Source of the DNA: an uncultured Serinicoccus sp.
GTDB lineage: Bacteria; Actinomycetota; Actinomycetes; Actinomycetales; Dermatophilaceae
Reading direction: 5' to 3'
Assembly (NCBI RefSeq): GCF_947487915.1
Contig: NZ_CANKYH010000006.1
Location: 186,001 to 250,000, forward strand
Length of the DNA: 64,000 nt
The position numbers were made by a program, and so were the translations under genes. Position 1 is the first letter of the stretch, and every line of letters begins with the position of its first letter. Below are positions 19,121-28,996 of the stretch, piece by piece. The notes under the pieces were generated by a model. That model was not told the origin of the DNA. It did no database searches and saw only the letters and a program-made list of their open reading frames with translations.

Positions 19121-19588
19121 ATGCCGACGCCCGAGCCCGCGCAGGTCGCGCCGCACGGGCACGTGCGCGCCGCCGTGGACCTGCTCCGCGAGCGCGGGGA
19201 CCGGCTGACGGGGCCGCGCCGCCGCGTGCTGGAGGCGATGGGCGCGCTGCCCGGCCACCCGGACGTCGCCGAGGTGCACGCCGCTGTCCAGGCGCGCGGG
19301 GCGACGCACCTGGCCACGACCTACCGCGCGCTGGAGCACCTGTGCGCCGCGGGCATCCTCACCCACGTGCACCTCGACCACGCCCCGCCCCGCTACCACT
19401 TCTCCGCGCGGGTCACCGGGAGCGGGCTCGAGCACGCGCACGCCGCCTGCCGCGGCTGCGGGGCGGTCCTCGACCTTCCGGCGGAGGTCCTGGAGCCGGC
19501 GCACCGGCACCTCGCGGAGCGGGGCTACCTGCCCCACCTGGGGCATACCGCGCTGTCGGTCACCTGCCCGGACTGCGTCCGGGACTAG
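19121..19588 (+). CDS. Fur-family transcriptional regulator
   Basis: A 155-residue metalloregulator. The winged-helix DNA-binding half spans about residues 15-90 (RLTGPRRRVLEAM, then THLATTYRALEHL as recognition helix). The dimerisation half has the structural zinc cysteines in CRGCGAV near 109 and CPDC at the end. HVHLDHAPPRYHF and LEHAHAAC provide His ligands for the sensing site. Whether it responds to iron, zinc or peroxide is not decidable from this; no katA or zinc importer is adjacent. Its TAG stop shares CTAG with the stop of the convergent nnrD. Confidence 0.9.
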   Translation: MPTPEPAQVAPHGHVRAAVDLLRERGDRLTGPRRRVLEAMGALPGHPDVAEVHAAVQARGATHLATTYRALEHLCAAGILTHVHLDHAPPRYHFSARVTGSGLEHAHAACRGCGAVLDLPAEVLEPAHRHLAERGYLPHLGHTALSVTCPDCVRD

Positions 19589-21111
19589 CCTCGCAGCAGT
19601 CCGGCGACGACGGGGGCGACCGCGCCGGCGACGGAGGTGGCGCGCACCGGACCGCCGGGGTTCGCGTGGCCGGCGGCCAGCCCGTGCACGAGCGCTCCGA
19701 CGGAGCCCGCCTCGCGCGGCGGCAGCCCGGCGGCGAGCAGCGCGCCGCAGATCCCGGCCAGCACGTCGCCGGCGCCCGCGGTCGCGAGCCACGGCGGCGC
19801 GTCGGCCTGGGTGCGGACCGGCACCGCCGGGTCGGGGTCGACGATCAGGGTGCTGGAGCCCTTGAGCAGCACCACGGCCCCGGTCAGCACGGCCGCGCGG
19901 CGCGCGTGCCCGACCGGGTCGGCCTGCACCTGCTCCCGGGTCACCGGCCGGTCCTCCAGCGCGGCGAGCAGGCTCGCCAGCTCGCCGGCGTGCGGGGTGA
20001 GCAGCGTCCCCGCCTCCCGGGCCCGGAACCCACCCTCGACGTCACGTCGCTCGCCCCGTAGCCAGAACGCCAGGGTCTGCAGACCACCGGCGTCCACGAC
20101 CAGGGCCGTGTCCGCGTCCAGGGCCTCGCGCATGTGGTGCACCTGACCGTCGGAGCACTCCGGCTCCTCGCATCCCTGCGGGTCGATCCCCGGCCCCACG
20201 ACCGCTGCCTGGACCCGCCCCGGTCCGGGCACCGCCTCGGGGCAGCTCGCCAGCACCAGGTCCTCGGCCCTGCGCGGCCCCAGGTAGCGCACCATCCCGG
20301 TCCCGGTCTCCAGCGCTGCGGTGACGCACAGCACCGCCGCGCCGGGGTAGGCATCGCTGCCGGCCACGACACCCACCACCCCCCGGGTGTACTTGTGGTC
20401 GGTCGGCCCCGGCACCGGCCAGAGGTCAGCGGCGTCGGTGTGCTCCAGGCGCTCCACGGCGGGGGGCGCCTCCATCCGGACACCGATCTCCACCACCGTC
20501 AGGACGCCGACGGCCGGCTCGGTCGCGGGGAGCAGGTGCACCGGCTTGAGCATCGAGAAGGTCACCGTCTCGTCGGCGAGGACCGTCTCGCCGAGCGCCT
20601 CCAGGCCGGCCGGGTCGGCGCCGCTGGGCAGATCCACGCTCAGCACGTATGCGGTGTCCGGCACCGCGCGCACGGCGGCGACCATCGCCCCGCGCAGGCC
20701 GGCGCGGCCACCGATGCCGAGCAGTCCGTCCACCACGAGGTCCGCCGAGGACAGCAACCCCTGCACGGCCCCGGGCAGCTCAGCGCTGTCGGGGGCGACG
20801 TCGTGGACGGTCAGACCCGCGGCCCGCGCCGCCGCCAGGCCGCCCGCGTGCAGCCGCTCGGCGATGCCGACCACGTGCACGTCCCGGTCCGCGCCGTCGA
20901 CGAGCAGCGCCGCGGCGTGCAGCGCGTCACCGCCGTTGTCGCCCGGGCCCGCGAGGACCACGACCCTCCCTCCGCCACGCTCGCCGTGGCGGGCCGCGAC
21001 CACCTCGGCCAGGCCGTGGGCGGCGCGCCGCATGAGCTCGCCGTCCGCGAGCCCGGCGCGCACCTCGTCCTCGGCCGCGCGGACGTCAGGGACGGCATAC
21101 GCCCGGAGCAT
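19585..21111 (-). CDS. nnrD: bifunctional NAD(P)H-hydrate epimerase and ADP-dependent dehydratase
   Basis: A 508-residue repair enzyme for hydrated NADH/NADPH. The N-terminal NnrE epimerase domain (about 1-215) contains VVVLAGPGDNGGDALHAA. The C-terminal NnrD dehydratase domain (about 225-505) contains LTPHAGELASLLA and the ATP/ADP site ATAGAGDVLAGICGALLAAG. The ATG at 21111 follows a good GGGAGGAG ribosome site, so longer upstream reading frame is excluded. It starts 1 nt after the acpS stop. The order glmS-acpS-nnrD is typical for actinobacteria, but alr, which usually follows, lies 7.5 kb away. Confidence 0.93.
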   Translation of the reverse strand: MLRAYAVPDVRAAEDEVRAGLADGELMRRAAHGLAEVVAARHGERGGGRVVVLAGPGDNGGDALHAAALLVDGADRDVHVVGIAERLHAGGLAAARAAGLTVHDVAPDSAELPGAVQGLLSSADLVVDGLLGIGGRAGLRGAMVAAVRAVPDTAYVLSVDLPSGADPAGLEALGETVLADETVTFSMLKPVHLLPATEPAVGVLTVVEIGVRMEAPPAVERLEHTDAADLWPVPGPTDHKYTRGVVGVVAGSDAYPGAAVLCVTAALETGTGMVRYLGPRRAEDLVLASCPEAVPGPGRVQAAVVGPGIDPQGCEEPECSDGQVHHMREALDADTALVVDAGGLQTLAFWLRGERRDVEGGFRAREAGTLLTPHAGELASLLAALEDRPVTREQVQADPVGHARRAAVLTGAVVLLKGSSTLIVDPDPAVPVRTQADAPPWLATAGAGDVLAGICGALLAAGLPPREAGSVGALVHGLAAGHANPGGPVRATSVAGAVAPVVAGLLRG

Positions 21112-21112
21112 G

Positions 21113-21490
21113 TCAGTCTCCTCCCGGGAGCGGGGACGGGTGGGCCTCGGCGACGACCACGGCCGAGGCGACCCCGGCGTCGTGCGAGAGCGAGACGTGC
21201 AGGTGGGTGATGCCGAGCTGGTCGGCGCGGGCGCGAACGGTGCCCTGCGTGCGCAGGTGCGGTCGGCCGCTGCCGTCCCGCTCGACCCACGCGTCGGTCC
21301 ACCGCAACCCGACCGGGGCACCGAGCGCCTTGGCCAGCGCCTCCTTGGCCGCGAAGCGCGCGGCCAAGGACTCGGCCCGCAGCCCGAGCTCGTCGGCCGT
21401 GAAGAGCCGCTCGCCGAGGCGGGGGTTGGCCTCGATGCGCGCGGCGAACCGCGCGATGTCGACGACGTCGATCCCGACGCCGACGATCAC
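21113..21490 (-). CDS. acpS: holo-[acyl-carrier-protein] synthase
   Basis: A 125-residue phosphopantetheinyl transferase that activates acyl carrier protein. The signature [16 protein letters not shown] at the N-terminus holds the Mg2+ Asp, and [14 protein letters not shown] near residue 44 holds the catalytic Glu and Lys. The third motif is [16 protein letters not shown] near 97. The GTG start and length fit the family. It lies between glmS and nnrD on the same strand. Confidence 0.95.
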   Translation of the reverse strand: MIVGVGIDVVDIARFAARIEANPRLGERLFTADELGLRAESLAARFAAKEALAKALGAPVGLRWTDAWVERDGSGRPHLRTQGTVRARADQLGITHLHVSLSHDAGVASAVVVAEAHPSPLPGGD

Positions 21491-21532
21491 CGGGCACCTC
21501 GCGCGGCCCGGTCCGGCACGCCCGTCACCGGC

Positions 21533-23392
21533 CTACTCGACCGTGACCGACTTGGCGAGGTTGCGCGGCTGGTCGACGTCCAGGCCCTTGGCGGTCGACA
21601 GGTGCAGTGCGAAGACCTGCAGCGGGACCACCGTCAGCAGCGGCGCCAGCAGCGGCGAGGTGCGCGGGACGCGGATGACCTCGTCGGCGAAGGGCACGAC
21701 GTCCTCGTCCCCCTCCTCGGCGATGACCAGGGTGCGGGCGCCCCGGGCCCGGATCTCCTGGATGTTGGAGACCACCTTGCCGTGCAGGCCGTGCTCGCTG
21801 TCCGGGGAGGGGACGACGATGAAGACCGGCTGCCCGGGCTCGATGAGCGCGATGGGACCGTGCTTGAGCTCGCCGGCGGCGAAACCCTCGGCGTGGATGT
21901 AGGCCAGCTCCTTGAGCTTGAGCGCGCCCTCCATCGCGACGGGGTAGCCGACGTGGCGACCGAGGAAGAGCACCGAGCGGGAGTCGGCCATGAAGTGGGC
22001 GATCTCCTCGACCCGGTCCATCGTGCCGAGCAGCGCCTCGATGTGGGCGGGGATGCCCTGCAGCTCGGCCATGACCTCAGCGGCGCTGCGGCCGTAGGAC
22101 TCCCCGCGCAGGGCGCTGAGGTAGAGGCCGAGGATGTAGGAGGCGGTGATCTGGGCGAGGAAGGCCTTGGTCGAGGCGACCGCGATCTCAGGGCCGGCAT
22201 GGGTGTAGAGGACGGCGTCGGACTCCCGCGGGATGGTCGAGCCGTGGGTGTTGCAGATCGACACGGTCCGGGCCCCGAGCTCCTTGGCGTGCCGGACGGC
22301 CATGAGGGTGTCCATCGTCTCGCCCGACTGCGAGATCGACACCACCAGCGTCCGCTCGTCGACCACCGGGTCGCGGTAGCGGAACTCGTGCGCGAGCTCG
22401 ACCTCGACAGGGATGCGGGTCCACCGCTCGATGGCGTACTTCGCGACCATCCCGGCGTAGGAGGCCGTGCCGCAGGCGACGATGACGATCTTGGTCACGG
22501 CCCGCAGGTCCTCGACCGGGATGTGCAGCTCGTCCAGCACCAGGTCGCCGTCGGCGTCGGTGCGCCCCAGCAGGGTGTCGGCGACGGCGCGCGGCTGCTC
22601 GTGGATCTCCTTCTCCATGAAGGTGTCGTAGCCACCCTTCTCGGCGGCGGCGGCGTCCCAGGTGACCTCGTAGGTCTTGCCGTCGCTGGGCGAGCCGTCG
22701 AAGTTGATGACCGTGTAGGTGTCCGGGGAGATGGTGACGATCTGGTCCTGCCCGAGCTCCAGGGCCTGCCGGGTGTGCCCGATGAAGGCGGCGACGTCGG
22801 AGCCGAGGTAGTTCTCCCCCTCCCCCAGGCCGACGACGAGCGGGCTGTTGCGTCGGGCGCCGACGACGACCTCGGGCTGGTCGGCGTGCACCGCCAGCAG
22901 GGTGAAGGCGCCCTCCAGGGTGCCGACGACCTCGCGCATCGCGTCGGTCAGGTCGCTGGTGCGGCCGAAGGCCCGCTCGACCAGGTGCGCCACGACCTCG
23001 GTGTCGGTCTCGGAGGTGAAGGTCACCCCGTCCTCGAGCAGGCTGCTCCTGAGGGCGTGGAAGTTCTCGATGATCCCGTTGTGGACGAGCGCGAGCTTGC
23101 CGTCGGCACCGCCGCGGTGCGGGTGCGCGTTGGCGTCGGTGGGTCCGCCGTGGGTGGCCCACCGGGTGTGCCCGATCGCGGTGGCCGTCGGCGGCAGCGG
23201 CGCGTCGGCCAGTGCCTGCTGCAGGTTGGCCAGCTTGCCGGCCCGCTTGCGGGTCTGCACGCCGTCGTCCTCGACGACCGCCACCCCCGCCGAGTCGTAG
23301 CCGCGGTACTCGAGCCTGCCGAGCCCCTCCATGACCACGCCGAGGGCCTTCTCGCTGGTCCGTGGCCCGACGTATCCGACGATTCCGCACAT
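21533..23392 (-). CDS. glmS: glutamine-fructose-6-phosphate aminotransferase (isomerizing)
   Basis: A 619-residue enzyme that makes glucosamine-6-phosphate for peptidoglycan and mycothiol. The start must be the ATG at 23392, because the catalytic cysteine of the glutaminase domain has to be residue 2 (MCGIVGYVG). The glutaminase half shows [19 protein letters not shown] near 72. Two SIS domains follow, with [10 protein letters not shown] near 360 and [20 protein letters not shown] near 495. The C-terminus is the expected [15 protein letters not shown] hexamer 7 nt upstream suggests a leaderless transcript; I see no glmS ribozyme. Confidence 0.97.
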   Translation of the reverse strand: MCGIVGYVGPRTSEKALGVVMEGLGRLEYRGYDSAGVAVVEDDGVQTRKRAGKLANLQQALADAPLPPTATAIGHTRWATHGGPTDANAHPHRGGADGKLALVHNGIIENFHALRSSLLEDGVTFTSETDTEVVAHLVERAFGRTSDLTDAMREVVGTLEGAFTLLAVHADQPEVVVGARRNSPLVVGLGEGENYLGSDVAAFIGHTRQALELGQDQIVTISPDTYTVINFDGSPSDGKTYEVTWDAAAAEKGGYDTFMEKEIHEQPRAVADTLLGRTDADGDLVLDELHIPVEDLRAVTKIVIVACGTASYAGMVAKYAIERWTRIPVEVELAHEFRYRDPVVDERTLVVSISQSGETMDTLMAVRHAKELGARTVSICNTHGSTIPRESDAVLYTHAGPEIAVASTKAFLAQITASYILGLYLSALRGESYGRSAAEVMAELQGIPAHIEALLGTMDRVEEIAHFMADSRSVLFLGRHVGYPVAMEGALKLKELAYIHAEGFAAGELKHGPIALIEPGQPVFIVVPSPDSEHGLHGKVVSNIQEIRARGARTLVIAEEGDEDVVPFADEVIRVPRTSPLLAPLLTVVPLQVFALHLSTAKGLDVDQPRNLAKSVTVE

Positions 23393-23399
23393 GGGCTCC

Positions 23400-23405
23400 A
23401 GCCTA
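23400..23405 (-). promoter_or_regulatory. -10 element for a leaderless glmS transcript
   Basis: On the minus strand TAGGCT, 7 nt, then the glmS ATG. Confidence 0.5.
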
Positions 23406-23466
23406 CGTGTCCCGGCCCCCGCAGCCGGCATCCCCAGGCTCCGGCACGTCATCCCGTCCGCCTTGG

Positions 23467-23472
23467 CAGAAT
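23467..23472 (+). promoter_or_regulatory. -10 element for a leaderless coaA transcript
   Basis: CAGAAT, 6 nt of GCCCCC, then the coaA ATG at 23479. There is no Shine-Dalgarno sequence. Confidence 0.5.
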
Positions 23473-23478
23473 GCCCCC

Positions 23479-24435
23479 ATGGGTTCGCCGGGCAGCACCG
23501 CCATCCCCTCTCCCTACGTGGAGCTCGACCGCGACGACTGGGCCCGGCTGCGCGAGGAGCATCCCATGCAGCTGGACGCCGCCGACGTCGAGCGGCTGCG
23601 GGGCCTCGGCGAGCGGCTGGACCTGGCCGAGATCGAGCAGGTCTACCTGCCCATCAGCCGGCTGCTGTCCTTCTACGAGCGCGCCACCGGGCGGCTGCAC
23701 CAGGTCACCAGCGACTTCCTCGACGAGGGCCACGAGCGCACCCCCTTCGTCATCGGCGTGGCGGGGTCGGTGGCCGTGGGCAAGTCCACGACGGCGCGCA
23801 TCCTCCAGGAGCTCATCTCCCGGTGGGAGTCCCGGCCCCAGGTCGACCTGGTGACGACCGACGGGTTCCTCTTCCCCAACGACGTGCTGGCCCGCCGCAA
23901 CCTCATGCCGCGCAAGGGCTTCCCCGAGTCCTACGACCGCCGTGCCCTGCTGCGCTTCGTCAGCGAGGTCAAGGCCGGCAAGGCGGAGGTGACCGCTCCG
24001 GTCTACAGCCACCTCGTCTACGACATCGTCCCGGGTGAGCGGACCGTCGTCCGGCGCCCGGACGTCCTCATCGTGGAGGGGCTCAACGTCCTGCAGCCGC
24101 CGCGCTCGCACGACAACGGCCGGGCTGGGCTGGCCGTGAGCGACTTCTTCGACTTCTCGGTCTACGTCGACGCGCACGCCGGGGACATCAAGCGGTGGTA
24201 CGTCGAGCGCTTCCTCGAGCTGCGCAGGACCGCCTTCGCCGACCCGGACTCGCACTTCCACCGCTACGCCACGCTCACCGACGACGCGGCCGTGGACATC
24301 GCCGAGAACATCTGGGACACCATCAACGCCCCCAACCTCGTCGACAACATCCTGCCGACCCGCAGCAGGGCCCGGCTGGTGCTGCTCAAGGGGGCCGACC
24401 ACAGCGTCGACCGGGTCCGGCTGCGGCGTCTGTGA
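23479..24435 (+). CDS. coaA: type I pantothenate kinase
   Basis: A 318-residue kinase for the first step of coenzyme A synthesis. Walker A is [17 protein letters not shown] near residue 94. [20 protein letters not shown] follows near 128, then [31 protein letters not shown] lies near 193. It is divergent from glmS, the usual actinobacterial neighbourhood. Its stop overlaps the start of the decayed MFS gene (GTGA), so that gene was once co-transcribed with it. Confidence 0.96.
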   Translation: MGSPGSTAIPSPYVELDRDDWARLREEHPMQLDAADVERLRGLGERLDLAEIEQVYLPISRLLSFYERATGRLHQVTSDFLDEGHERTPFVIGVAGSVAVGKSTTARILQELISRWESRPQVDLVTTDGFLFPNDVLARRNLMPRKGFPESYDRRALLRFVSEVKAGKAEVTAPVYSHLVYDIVPGERTVVRRPDVLIVEGLNVLQPPRSHDNGRAGLAVSDFFDFSVYVDAHAGDIKRWYVERFLELRRTAFADPDSHFHRYATLTDDAAVDIAENIWDTINAPNLVDNILPTRSRARLVLLKGADHSVDRVRLRRL

Positions 24436-25506
24436 CGTCCACGAGCGAGCCCCGACCCGCCGGTTTCACCGGCTTCTGGACCGCCAGCACCCTCGGCTTC
24501 GTCGCCCTGTCGACGGCCACCCTGGGCCTCGACGTCCTGGTGATCCGCGACCTGGGCGCCGACGAGGTCGAGGTGGGCGTGGTCCGGGCGGCGCAGTTCG
24601 CCCCCTACCTGCTGGTGGGGCTCCTCGCCGGCGCGCTCGTGGACCGCTGGAGACGCCGCCCGACGCTGGTCGTCACCCACCTCGCCCAGGGGGTGGTCCT
24701 GCTCCTGCTCGCGCTCCTGTGGTGGCTGGACGTCCTGACGGTATGGCGTGTGGTGGCCCTCGTCCTGGTCGCGGGGACCTTCGCGGTCTTCGGTGCCGCC
24801 GCGGAGCAGTCGGTGCTGCCCGACCTCGTGCCCCACCATGCGCTGGTGCTCGCCAACGCCCGGCTCGGCCAGTCCATGACCGTCGCGCAGTCGGCCGGCC
24901 CGCCGGCGGCGGGCGCGCTGGTCGCCGCGCTCGGGGCGGGTTCGGCTCTCGCTGTGGTTCCTCGCCAACAGCGTCGCCGTCACCGTGCTCGGGCTGTTCG
25001 CCCTGCGGGCCCTGGACCTCGGCGCCGCCGGCTACGGACTCGTGCTGGCCGCGGCGGGTGCCGGTGGCTTCGCCGGAGCCCTCGTCGCCCCGGCGGTCGG
25101 CCGTCGGCTCGGCGAGGGGGACGCCATGATCCTGGGGCGGCTGCTCTGCACCCTGGCCTGGATCCTCGCCCTGCTCACCCCCGGGGACCACGGTGCGGCC
25201 CTCGCGCTCGTGGTGCTGGGGGCGGCGCAGGCCCTCTACGGGTTCGCGATGGGGCTTGAGGACCCCAACGAGATGGGCTACTGGCAGGCCCTGACCCCCC
25301 GCGAGCTCCTCGGTCGGGTGAACGCCTCCCGGCGGACCGTGAACCGGTCGGTCGCCGTCGTCGGGGCGCTGCTCGGGGGCCTGCTCGCCGCCGGGCTCGG
25401 CTACCGTGGCGCGCTCGCCCTGGCCGCCCTGGTCTTCCTCGGCGCGGCGCTGGTCACGGCCGCCTCCCCGGTCCGGGGTGCCCGGGTGGGCGACGCACCC
25501 GCCTGA
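24432..25506 (+). pseudogene. MFS transporter, frameshifted and internally deleted
   Basis: The GTG at 24432 overlaps the coaA stop and opens a normal MFS N-terminal half: TM1 around residues 16-35, then ALVDRWRRRPTLVV between TM2 and TM3, through TM5. Near 24945-24955 the frame changes by +1. The C-terminal half (AAGYGLVLAAAGAGGFAGAL onward to 25506) is in another frame. In addition the long cytoplasmic loop expected between TM6 and TM7 is missing: WFLANSVAVTV runs straight into LGLFALRALDL. A single sequencing error could explain the shift but not the lost loop. The sequence shows the shift; the deletion is inferred from family architecture. Confidence 0.75.
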
Positions 25507-25557
25507 CCCTCACGGGCCCCCTGCAGGCCCTGCTCGATCCGTCACGCCTGCAGCGGG

Positions 25558-26379
25558 TCAGTCCATGCGGGCGTAGCGGGCACGGGCCAGGCTGTAGACG
25601 CCGTAGAGCGCCAGGCCCACCGCGACGGCGAGCAGCAGCACGGTGCCCGACGGCTGCTCGGCGAGCGTCTTGAGCGCGCCGTCCAGGCCCTGGGCCTCCT
25701 CCGGGTCGGCCTGCCACGCGGCGAGCCCGAAGAGCCCGCCGACGACGAGGAGCGCCACACCCTTGGCGGTGTAGCCCACGGTGCCGGCGACCTTCACCCC
25801 CGTCCCGAGGCTGCCACCGCCGGTCGCGGCGAGGTCCTCGAGGAACTTCTGGCTCAGGCCCTTGTAGACGTGGTAGCCCGCGACCCCGAGGACGCCGAGC
25901 GCGACGGCCCCGACGATCAGCCGCCCGCCGGGCATCTCCATGAGCCGCTGGGTCAGGTCGGCGCTGGACTCCCCTCCCCCCGAGCTCCCTCCTCCGGTCG
26001 CGAAACGCACCGAGATGACGCCGAGGACGGCATACAGCACCCCCTTGCCGACCGCCTTGACCCGGTCACCGATCTCACCGCCCCCGACCGTCCCCTCGAG
26101 GACCTGGAAGAGGGCGAGGGCGAGGAAGCCGACCACGCAGAACCACAGCAGCACCGGCCCCGCCGGTGCCTCCCGCACCGTCGCGATGGCACCGCTGGTG
26201 TCGGCCTCGCCACCGCCCCCGAGGGCCACCCGGCCGGCGATCCAGCCCAGGGCCAGGTGGATGAGCCCGCTCGCCGCGAAACCGACCCGCGCGAGCGTCT
26301 CCAGCCACGGGTGGTCCGCGACCTGGCGCGCGCGGCGGGAACCCTCGTCCACGATGTCCTTGCTCACGCCGGCGAGCAT
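25558..26379 (-). CDS. DUF1206 membrane protein
   Basis: About 273 residues with six membrane helices arranged as three similar pairs, the pattern of DUF1206. Each pair contains a small-residue-rich segment such as ARVGFAASGLIHLALGWIAG (near 31), GDRVKAVGKGVLYAVLGVIS (near 113) and GTVGYTAKGVALLVVGGLFG (near 205). The function is unknown. The ATG at 26379 lies inside the hairpin that ends the upstream gene, so the GTG at 26367 is a serious alternative start. The 51-nt gap to the MFS remnant holds only a weak 7-bp inverted repeat (CTGCAGG/CCTGCAG). Confidence 0.82.
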   Translation of the reverse strand: MLAGVSKDIVDEGSRRARQVADHPWLETLARVGFAASGLIHLALGWIAGRVALGGGGEADTSGAIATVREAPAGPVLLWFCVVGFLALALFQVLEGTVGGGEIGDRVKAVGKGVLYAVLGVISVRFATGGGSSGGGESSADLTQRLMEMPGGRLIVGAVALGVLGVAGYHVYKGLSQKFLEDLAATGGGSLGTGVKVAGTVGYTAKGVALLVVGGLFGLAAWQADPEEAQGLDGALKTLAEQPSGTVLLLAVAVGLALYGVYSLARARYARMD

Positions 26380-26418
26380 GACAGCACCCCCGTCGCGGCG
26401 CGAGCGGGGGTGCTGTCA
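26379..26418 (-). terminator. strong hairpin terminator after the transglycosylase gene
   Basis: TGACAGCACCCCCG and CGGGGGTGCTGTCA are perfect 14-bp arms around a 12-nt loop, 30 nt downstream of the transglycosylase stop. It is the longest perfect stem near a 3' end in this window. Confidence 0.75.
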
Positions 26419-26447
26419 GGAGGTGCCGGGAGCCGGTGTGCCCGGTC

Positions 26448-27398
26448 TCAGTACCAGTTGACGGCCTGGGAGTGGGCCCACGCGGCGCACGGCGAGCCGT
26501 AGCGGCCGGAGATGTAGCCCAGGCCCCACTCGATCTGGGTCGCCGGGTTGGTCTGCCAGTCGGCGCCGGCGGTGGCCATCTTGCTGCCGGGCAGAGACTG
26601 CGGGATGCCGTACGCCCCCGAGCTGGGGTTCATGGCGGTGTGGTTCCAGCCCGACTCCTTCTGCCACAGCGAGTCCAGGCAGCCCCACTGGTCCATGCCC
26701 CAGCCGTAGCTGCCGAGCATCGACTGCGCGATGCCCCGGGCGTCGCCGCTGAAGACCGGGGCGGGCTCCGGCTCCGGCTCCGGCTCGGGCTGCGCCTGCG
26801 GCTGCGGCTCGGGCTGGGCGGCCCGCTCCTGGCTACGGGAGGCGGCCTGCTCCTGCTCGGCGCGCTCGGCGGCGGCCCGCTCGGCGGCAGCGGCCTCGAC
26901 GGCAGCCTGCTCGGCGGCAGCGGCCTCGACGGCGGCCTGCTCCGCAGCGGCCTTCTCGGCGGCTTCGCGGGCGGCCTTCTCCGCGGCGGCGCGCTTCTCC
27001 TCGGCCCGCTCCTGCGAGATGCGCTCGGCCTGGTCCTGAACCGTCTGCAGGCTCTCGTCGCGGACACCGGTGGACACCCCGAGGGCGGCCGCCTGGTCCT
27101 CGCGCATCTGCTTCATCTGCGCGAACATGCCGGTGGACTCCTCGGCCGCGGTGTCGCTCAGCGCGGCGACCGCGTCCGCGGCGACCGTCGGCGAGAACTG
27201 CCCGACCGACGCGCGCATCGAGTCCTGCGAGTCCGCGGACTCCGCGGTGCCGGCGCCGGCCGTGGCGGCGTAGGTCGCCAGGCCGAGCGACCCGGCGGCG
27301 ATGGATGCGGTGACGGCGATGGCCGCCGGGCTCATCCGTCGGCCGCGCGTGTGGCGGGCCTGCTGGTCGTCGGTCAGGGGGGCATGGGGCATGGGCAC
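26448..27398 (-). CDS. secreted transglycosylase-like cell-wall protein
   Basis: A 316-residue exported protein. A basic N-terminus is followed by one hydrophobic segment (about residues 24-48) and then an Ala/Glu-rich coiled coil (about 120-195, with EAAAAEQAAVEAAAAE repeats). A Pro-Glu/Gln hinge follows (PEPEPEPEPAPVF). The C-terminal lysozyme-like SLT domain (about 230-316) has WQKESGWNHTAMNPSSGAYG with the catalytic Glu and ends in HSQAVNWY. Such proteins cleave or remodel peptidoglycan and resemble Rpf-like or aggregation-promoting factors. The ATG at 27398 is used; an in-frame ATG two codons later would serve equally. A leader of roughly 120-140 nt precedes it. Confidence 0.87.
   Translation of the reverse strand: MPMPHAPLTDDQQARHTRGRRMSPAAIAVTASIAAGSLGLATYAATAGAGTAESADSQDSMRASVGQFSPTVAADAVAALSDTAAEESTGMFAQMKQMREDQAAALGVSTGVRDESLQTVQDQAERISQERAEEKRAAAEKAAREAAEKAAAEQAAVEAAAAEQAAVEAAAAERAAAERAEQEQAASRSQERAAQPEPQPQAQPEPEPEPEPAPVFSGDARGIAQSMLGSYGWGMDQWGCLDSLWQKESGWNHTAMNPSSGAYGIPQSLPGSKMATAGADWQTNPATQIEWGLGYISGRYGSPCAAWAHSQAVNWY
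26881..26940 (-). repeat. 30-bp tandem duplication inside the transglycosylase coiled coil
   Basis: Two 30-bp units differ at one base and encode a repeated 10-residue Ala/Glu/Gln heptad-like block. They probably expand and contract by slippage. Confidence 0.75.
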
Positions 27399-27565
27399 AA
27401 CTTCCTCAGTCGGGTTGGCGCCGTCGCTGTCGCAGGGATGCAGGGGGCCCGGCAGGGAGATCGTGGACGATCGGGGCCGGACGGCGTTACCAAAACGTGA
27501 TGTACCCCTCTACCGTGCCGGTTCGCGGTGGTCGCGTCAAACCCTGGCGCCGAGACGTGGCGAAG
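27399..27565 (-). promoter_or_regulatory. promoter and long leader of the transglycosylase gene
   Basis: Read on the minus strand, TTGACG occurs at about 27539 and TAGAGG, TACATC and GTTTTGGTAACG occur over 27490-27515. This gives a leader of about 100 nt. The leader holds a GATCGT/ACGATC hairpin and GAGGAAG, which may serve as the ribosome site. Comparable genes are often preceded by a c-di-AMP riboswitch, but I could not match its conserved core here. Confidence 0.35.
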
Positions 27566-27592
27566 GTCACACCGACCTGGGGCCGGTGTGAC
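27566..27592 (-). terminator. terminator hairpin after the PIN-PhoH gene
   Basis: GTCACACCG and CGGTGTGAC form a perfect 9-bp stem with a 9-nt loop, starting 31 nt after the phoH-like stop. Confidence 0.6.
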
Positions 27593-27622
27593 TGCCGTGA
27601 CGACTACGCTACGCCGCGTGCG

Positions 27623-28996
27623 TCACAGGAGCGCGTCCGACCCCTCCAGCATCTCTGTCACCAGGGCGGCGATCGGGCTGCGCTCGCTGCGGTGCAGCGT
27701 GATGTGGGCGAAGAGCGGGTGCCCCTTGAGGGCCTCGATCACCGCGGCCACCCCGTCGTGCCGACCGACCCGCAGGTTGTCGCGCTGCGCCACGTCGTGG
27801 GTGAGCACGACCCGCGAGCTCTGGCCGATGCGGGACAGGACCGTGAGCAGGACGTTGCGCTCCAGGCTCTGGGCCTCGTCCACGATGACGAAGGCGTCGT
27901 GCAGGGAGCGACCCCGGATGTGGGTGAGCGGGAGCACCTCGAGCATGTCCCGGTCGAGGATCTCCTCCACGACCTCCTTGGAGACCACCGCCCCCAGGGT
28001 GTCGAACACGGCCTGGGCCCACGGTCCCATCTTGTCGTTCTCGCTGCCGGGCAGGTAGCCCAGCTCCTGCCCCCCCACGGCGTACAGCGGGCGGAAGACG
28101 ATGACCTTGCGGTGCTGGCGTCGCTCCATCACCGCCTCCAGCCCGGCGCACAGGGCCAGGGCGCTCTTGCCCGTGCCGGCACGGCCACCGAGGCTGATGA
28201 TCCCCACGTCGGGGTCGAGCAGCAGGTCCAGCGCGATGCGCTGCTCCGCGGACCGACCGTGCAGCCCGAAGGCGTCGCGGTCGCCGCGCACCAGCTTGAC
28301 CGAACGGTCCGGGGTGACGCGACCGAGTGCGCTGCCCGAGGCACCCAGGATCGTCAGGCCGGTGTGGGTGCGCAGCTCCGCCGCCTCGGGGTGCTGCAGC
28401 CGCCCCCCGTCGTAGAGCTGGCGCATCTGCTCGTCGTCGACCTCGATCTCGGCCATGCCGGTCCAGCCGCTGTCGACGGCCAGCTCCGCGCGGTACTCCT
28501 GCGCGTCCAGCCCGACGGCCGAGGCCTTCACCCGCATCGGCAGGTCCTTGCTCACCACGGTGACGTCCTGACCCTCGGCGGCCAGGTTGGCCGCCACGGC
28601 GAGGATGCGGGAGTCGTTGTCACCCAACCGGAAACCCGCCGGCAGGGCCGCGGGGTCGGTGTGGTTGAGCTCGACCCGCAGGCTCCCCCCGGCCTGCCCC
28701 ACCGGCACCGGCTCGCTGAGCGTCCCGTGCACCACCCGGAGGTCGTCGAGCATGCGCAACGCCTGCCGGGCGAAGTAGCCCAGCTCCGGGTGGTGCCGCT
28801 TGCCCTCCAGCTCGGTGATGACGACCACCGGGACCACGACCTCGTGCTCGGCGAAGCGCAGCAGCGCCCGCGGGTCGGAGAGCAGCACCGAGGTGTCGAG
28901 GACGTAGGTCTTGCGACCCACCTCGGGCAGGGCGTCGAAAGGGGTGACGTCGGTGTCGAGGACGTCGACGGTGGGCGTGCCGTGGCGCTGGCTCAT
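27623..28996 (-). CDS. PIN-domain/PhoH-like ATPase
   Basis: A 457-residue fusion of an N-terminal PIN nuclease domain (about 25-165) and a PhoH-type helicase-like ATPase (about 245-445). The PIN domain starts [19 protein letters not shown] and has [12 protein letters not shown], which supply acidic metal ligands. The ATPase has Walker [19 protein letters not shown] and Walker [15 protein letters not shown]. This architecture (PhoH2-like, also seen as YlaK) has been linked to RNA unwinding and cleavage. The ATG at 28996 has a GAAGGAG ribosome site; reading frame beyond it runs into uppS and is spurious. Confidence 0.92.
   Translation of the reverse strand: MSQRHGTPTVDVLDTDVTPFDALPEVGRKTYVLDTSVLLSDPRALLRFAEHEVVVPVVVITELEGKRHHPELGYFARQALRMLDDLRVVHGTLSEPVPVGQAGGSLRVELNHTDPAALPAGFRLGDNDSRILAVAANLAAEGQDVTVVSKDLPMRVKASAVGLDAQEYRAELAVDSGWTGMAEIEVDDEQMRQLYDGGRLQHPEAAELRTHTGLTILGASGSALGRVTPDRSVKLVRGDRDAFGLHGRSAEQRIALDLLLDPDVGIISLGGRAGTGKSALALCAGLEAVMERRQHRKVIVFRPLYAVGGQELGYLPGSENDKMGPWAQAVFDTLGAVVSKEVVEEILDRDMLEVLPLTHIRGRSLHDAFVIVDEAQSLERNVLLTVLSRIGQSSRVVLTHDVAQRDNLRVGRHDGVAAVIEALKGHPLFAHITLHRSERSPIAALVTEMLEGSDALL

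Noticed and set aside
21112..21321. Extended N-terminus of NnrD
   Set aside because: It would run through acpS, and a strong ribosome site precedes the ATG at 21111.
23393..23452. Extended N-terminus of GlmS
   Set aside because: The catalytic Cys must follow the initiator Met directly, so only the ATG at 23392 works.
26881..26940. 30-bp repeats as a CRISPR array
   Set aside because: The units are directly adjacent without spacers and encode a coiled coil.
27399..27565. c-di-AMP (ydaO-yuaA) riboswitch before the transglycosylase gene
   Set aside because: Such genes often have one, but I could not find the conserved aptamer core in the leader.
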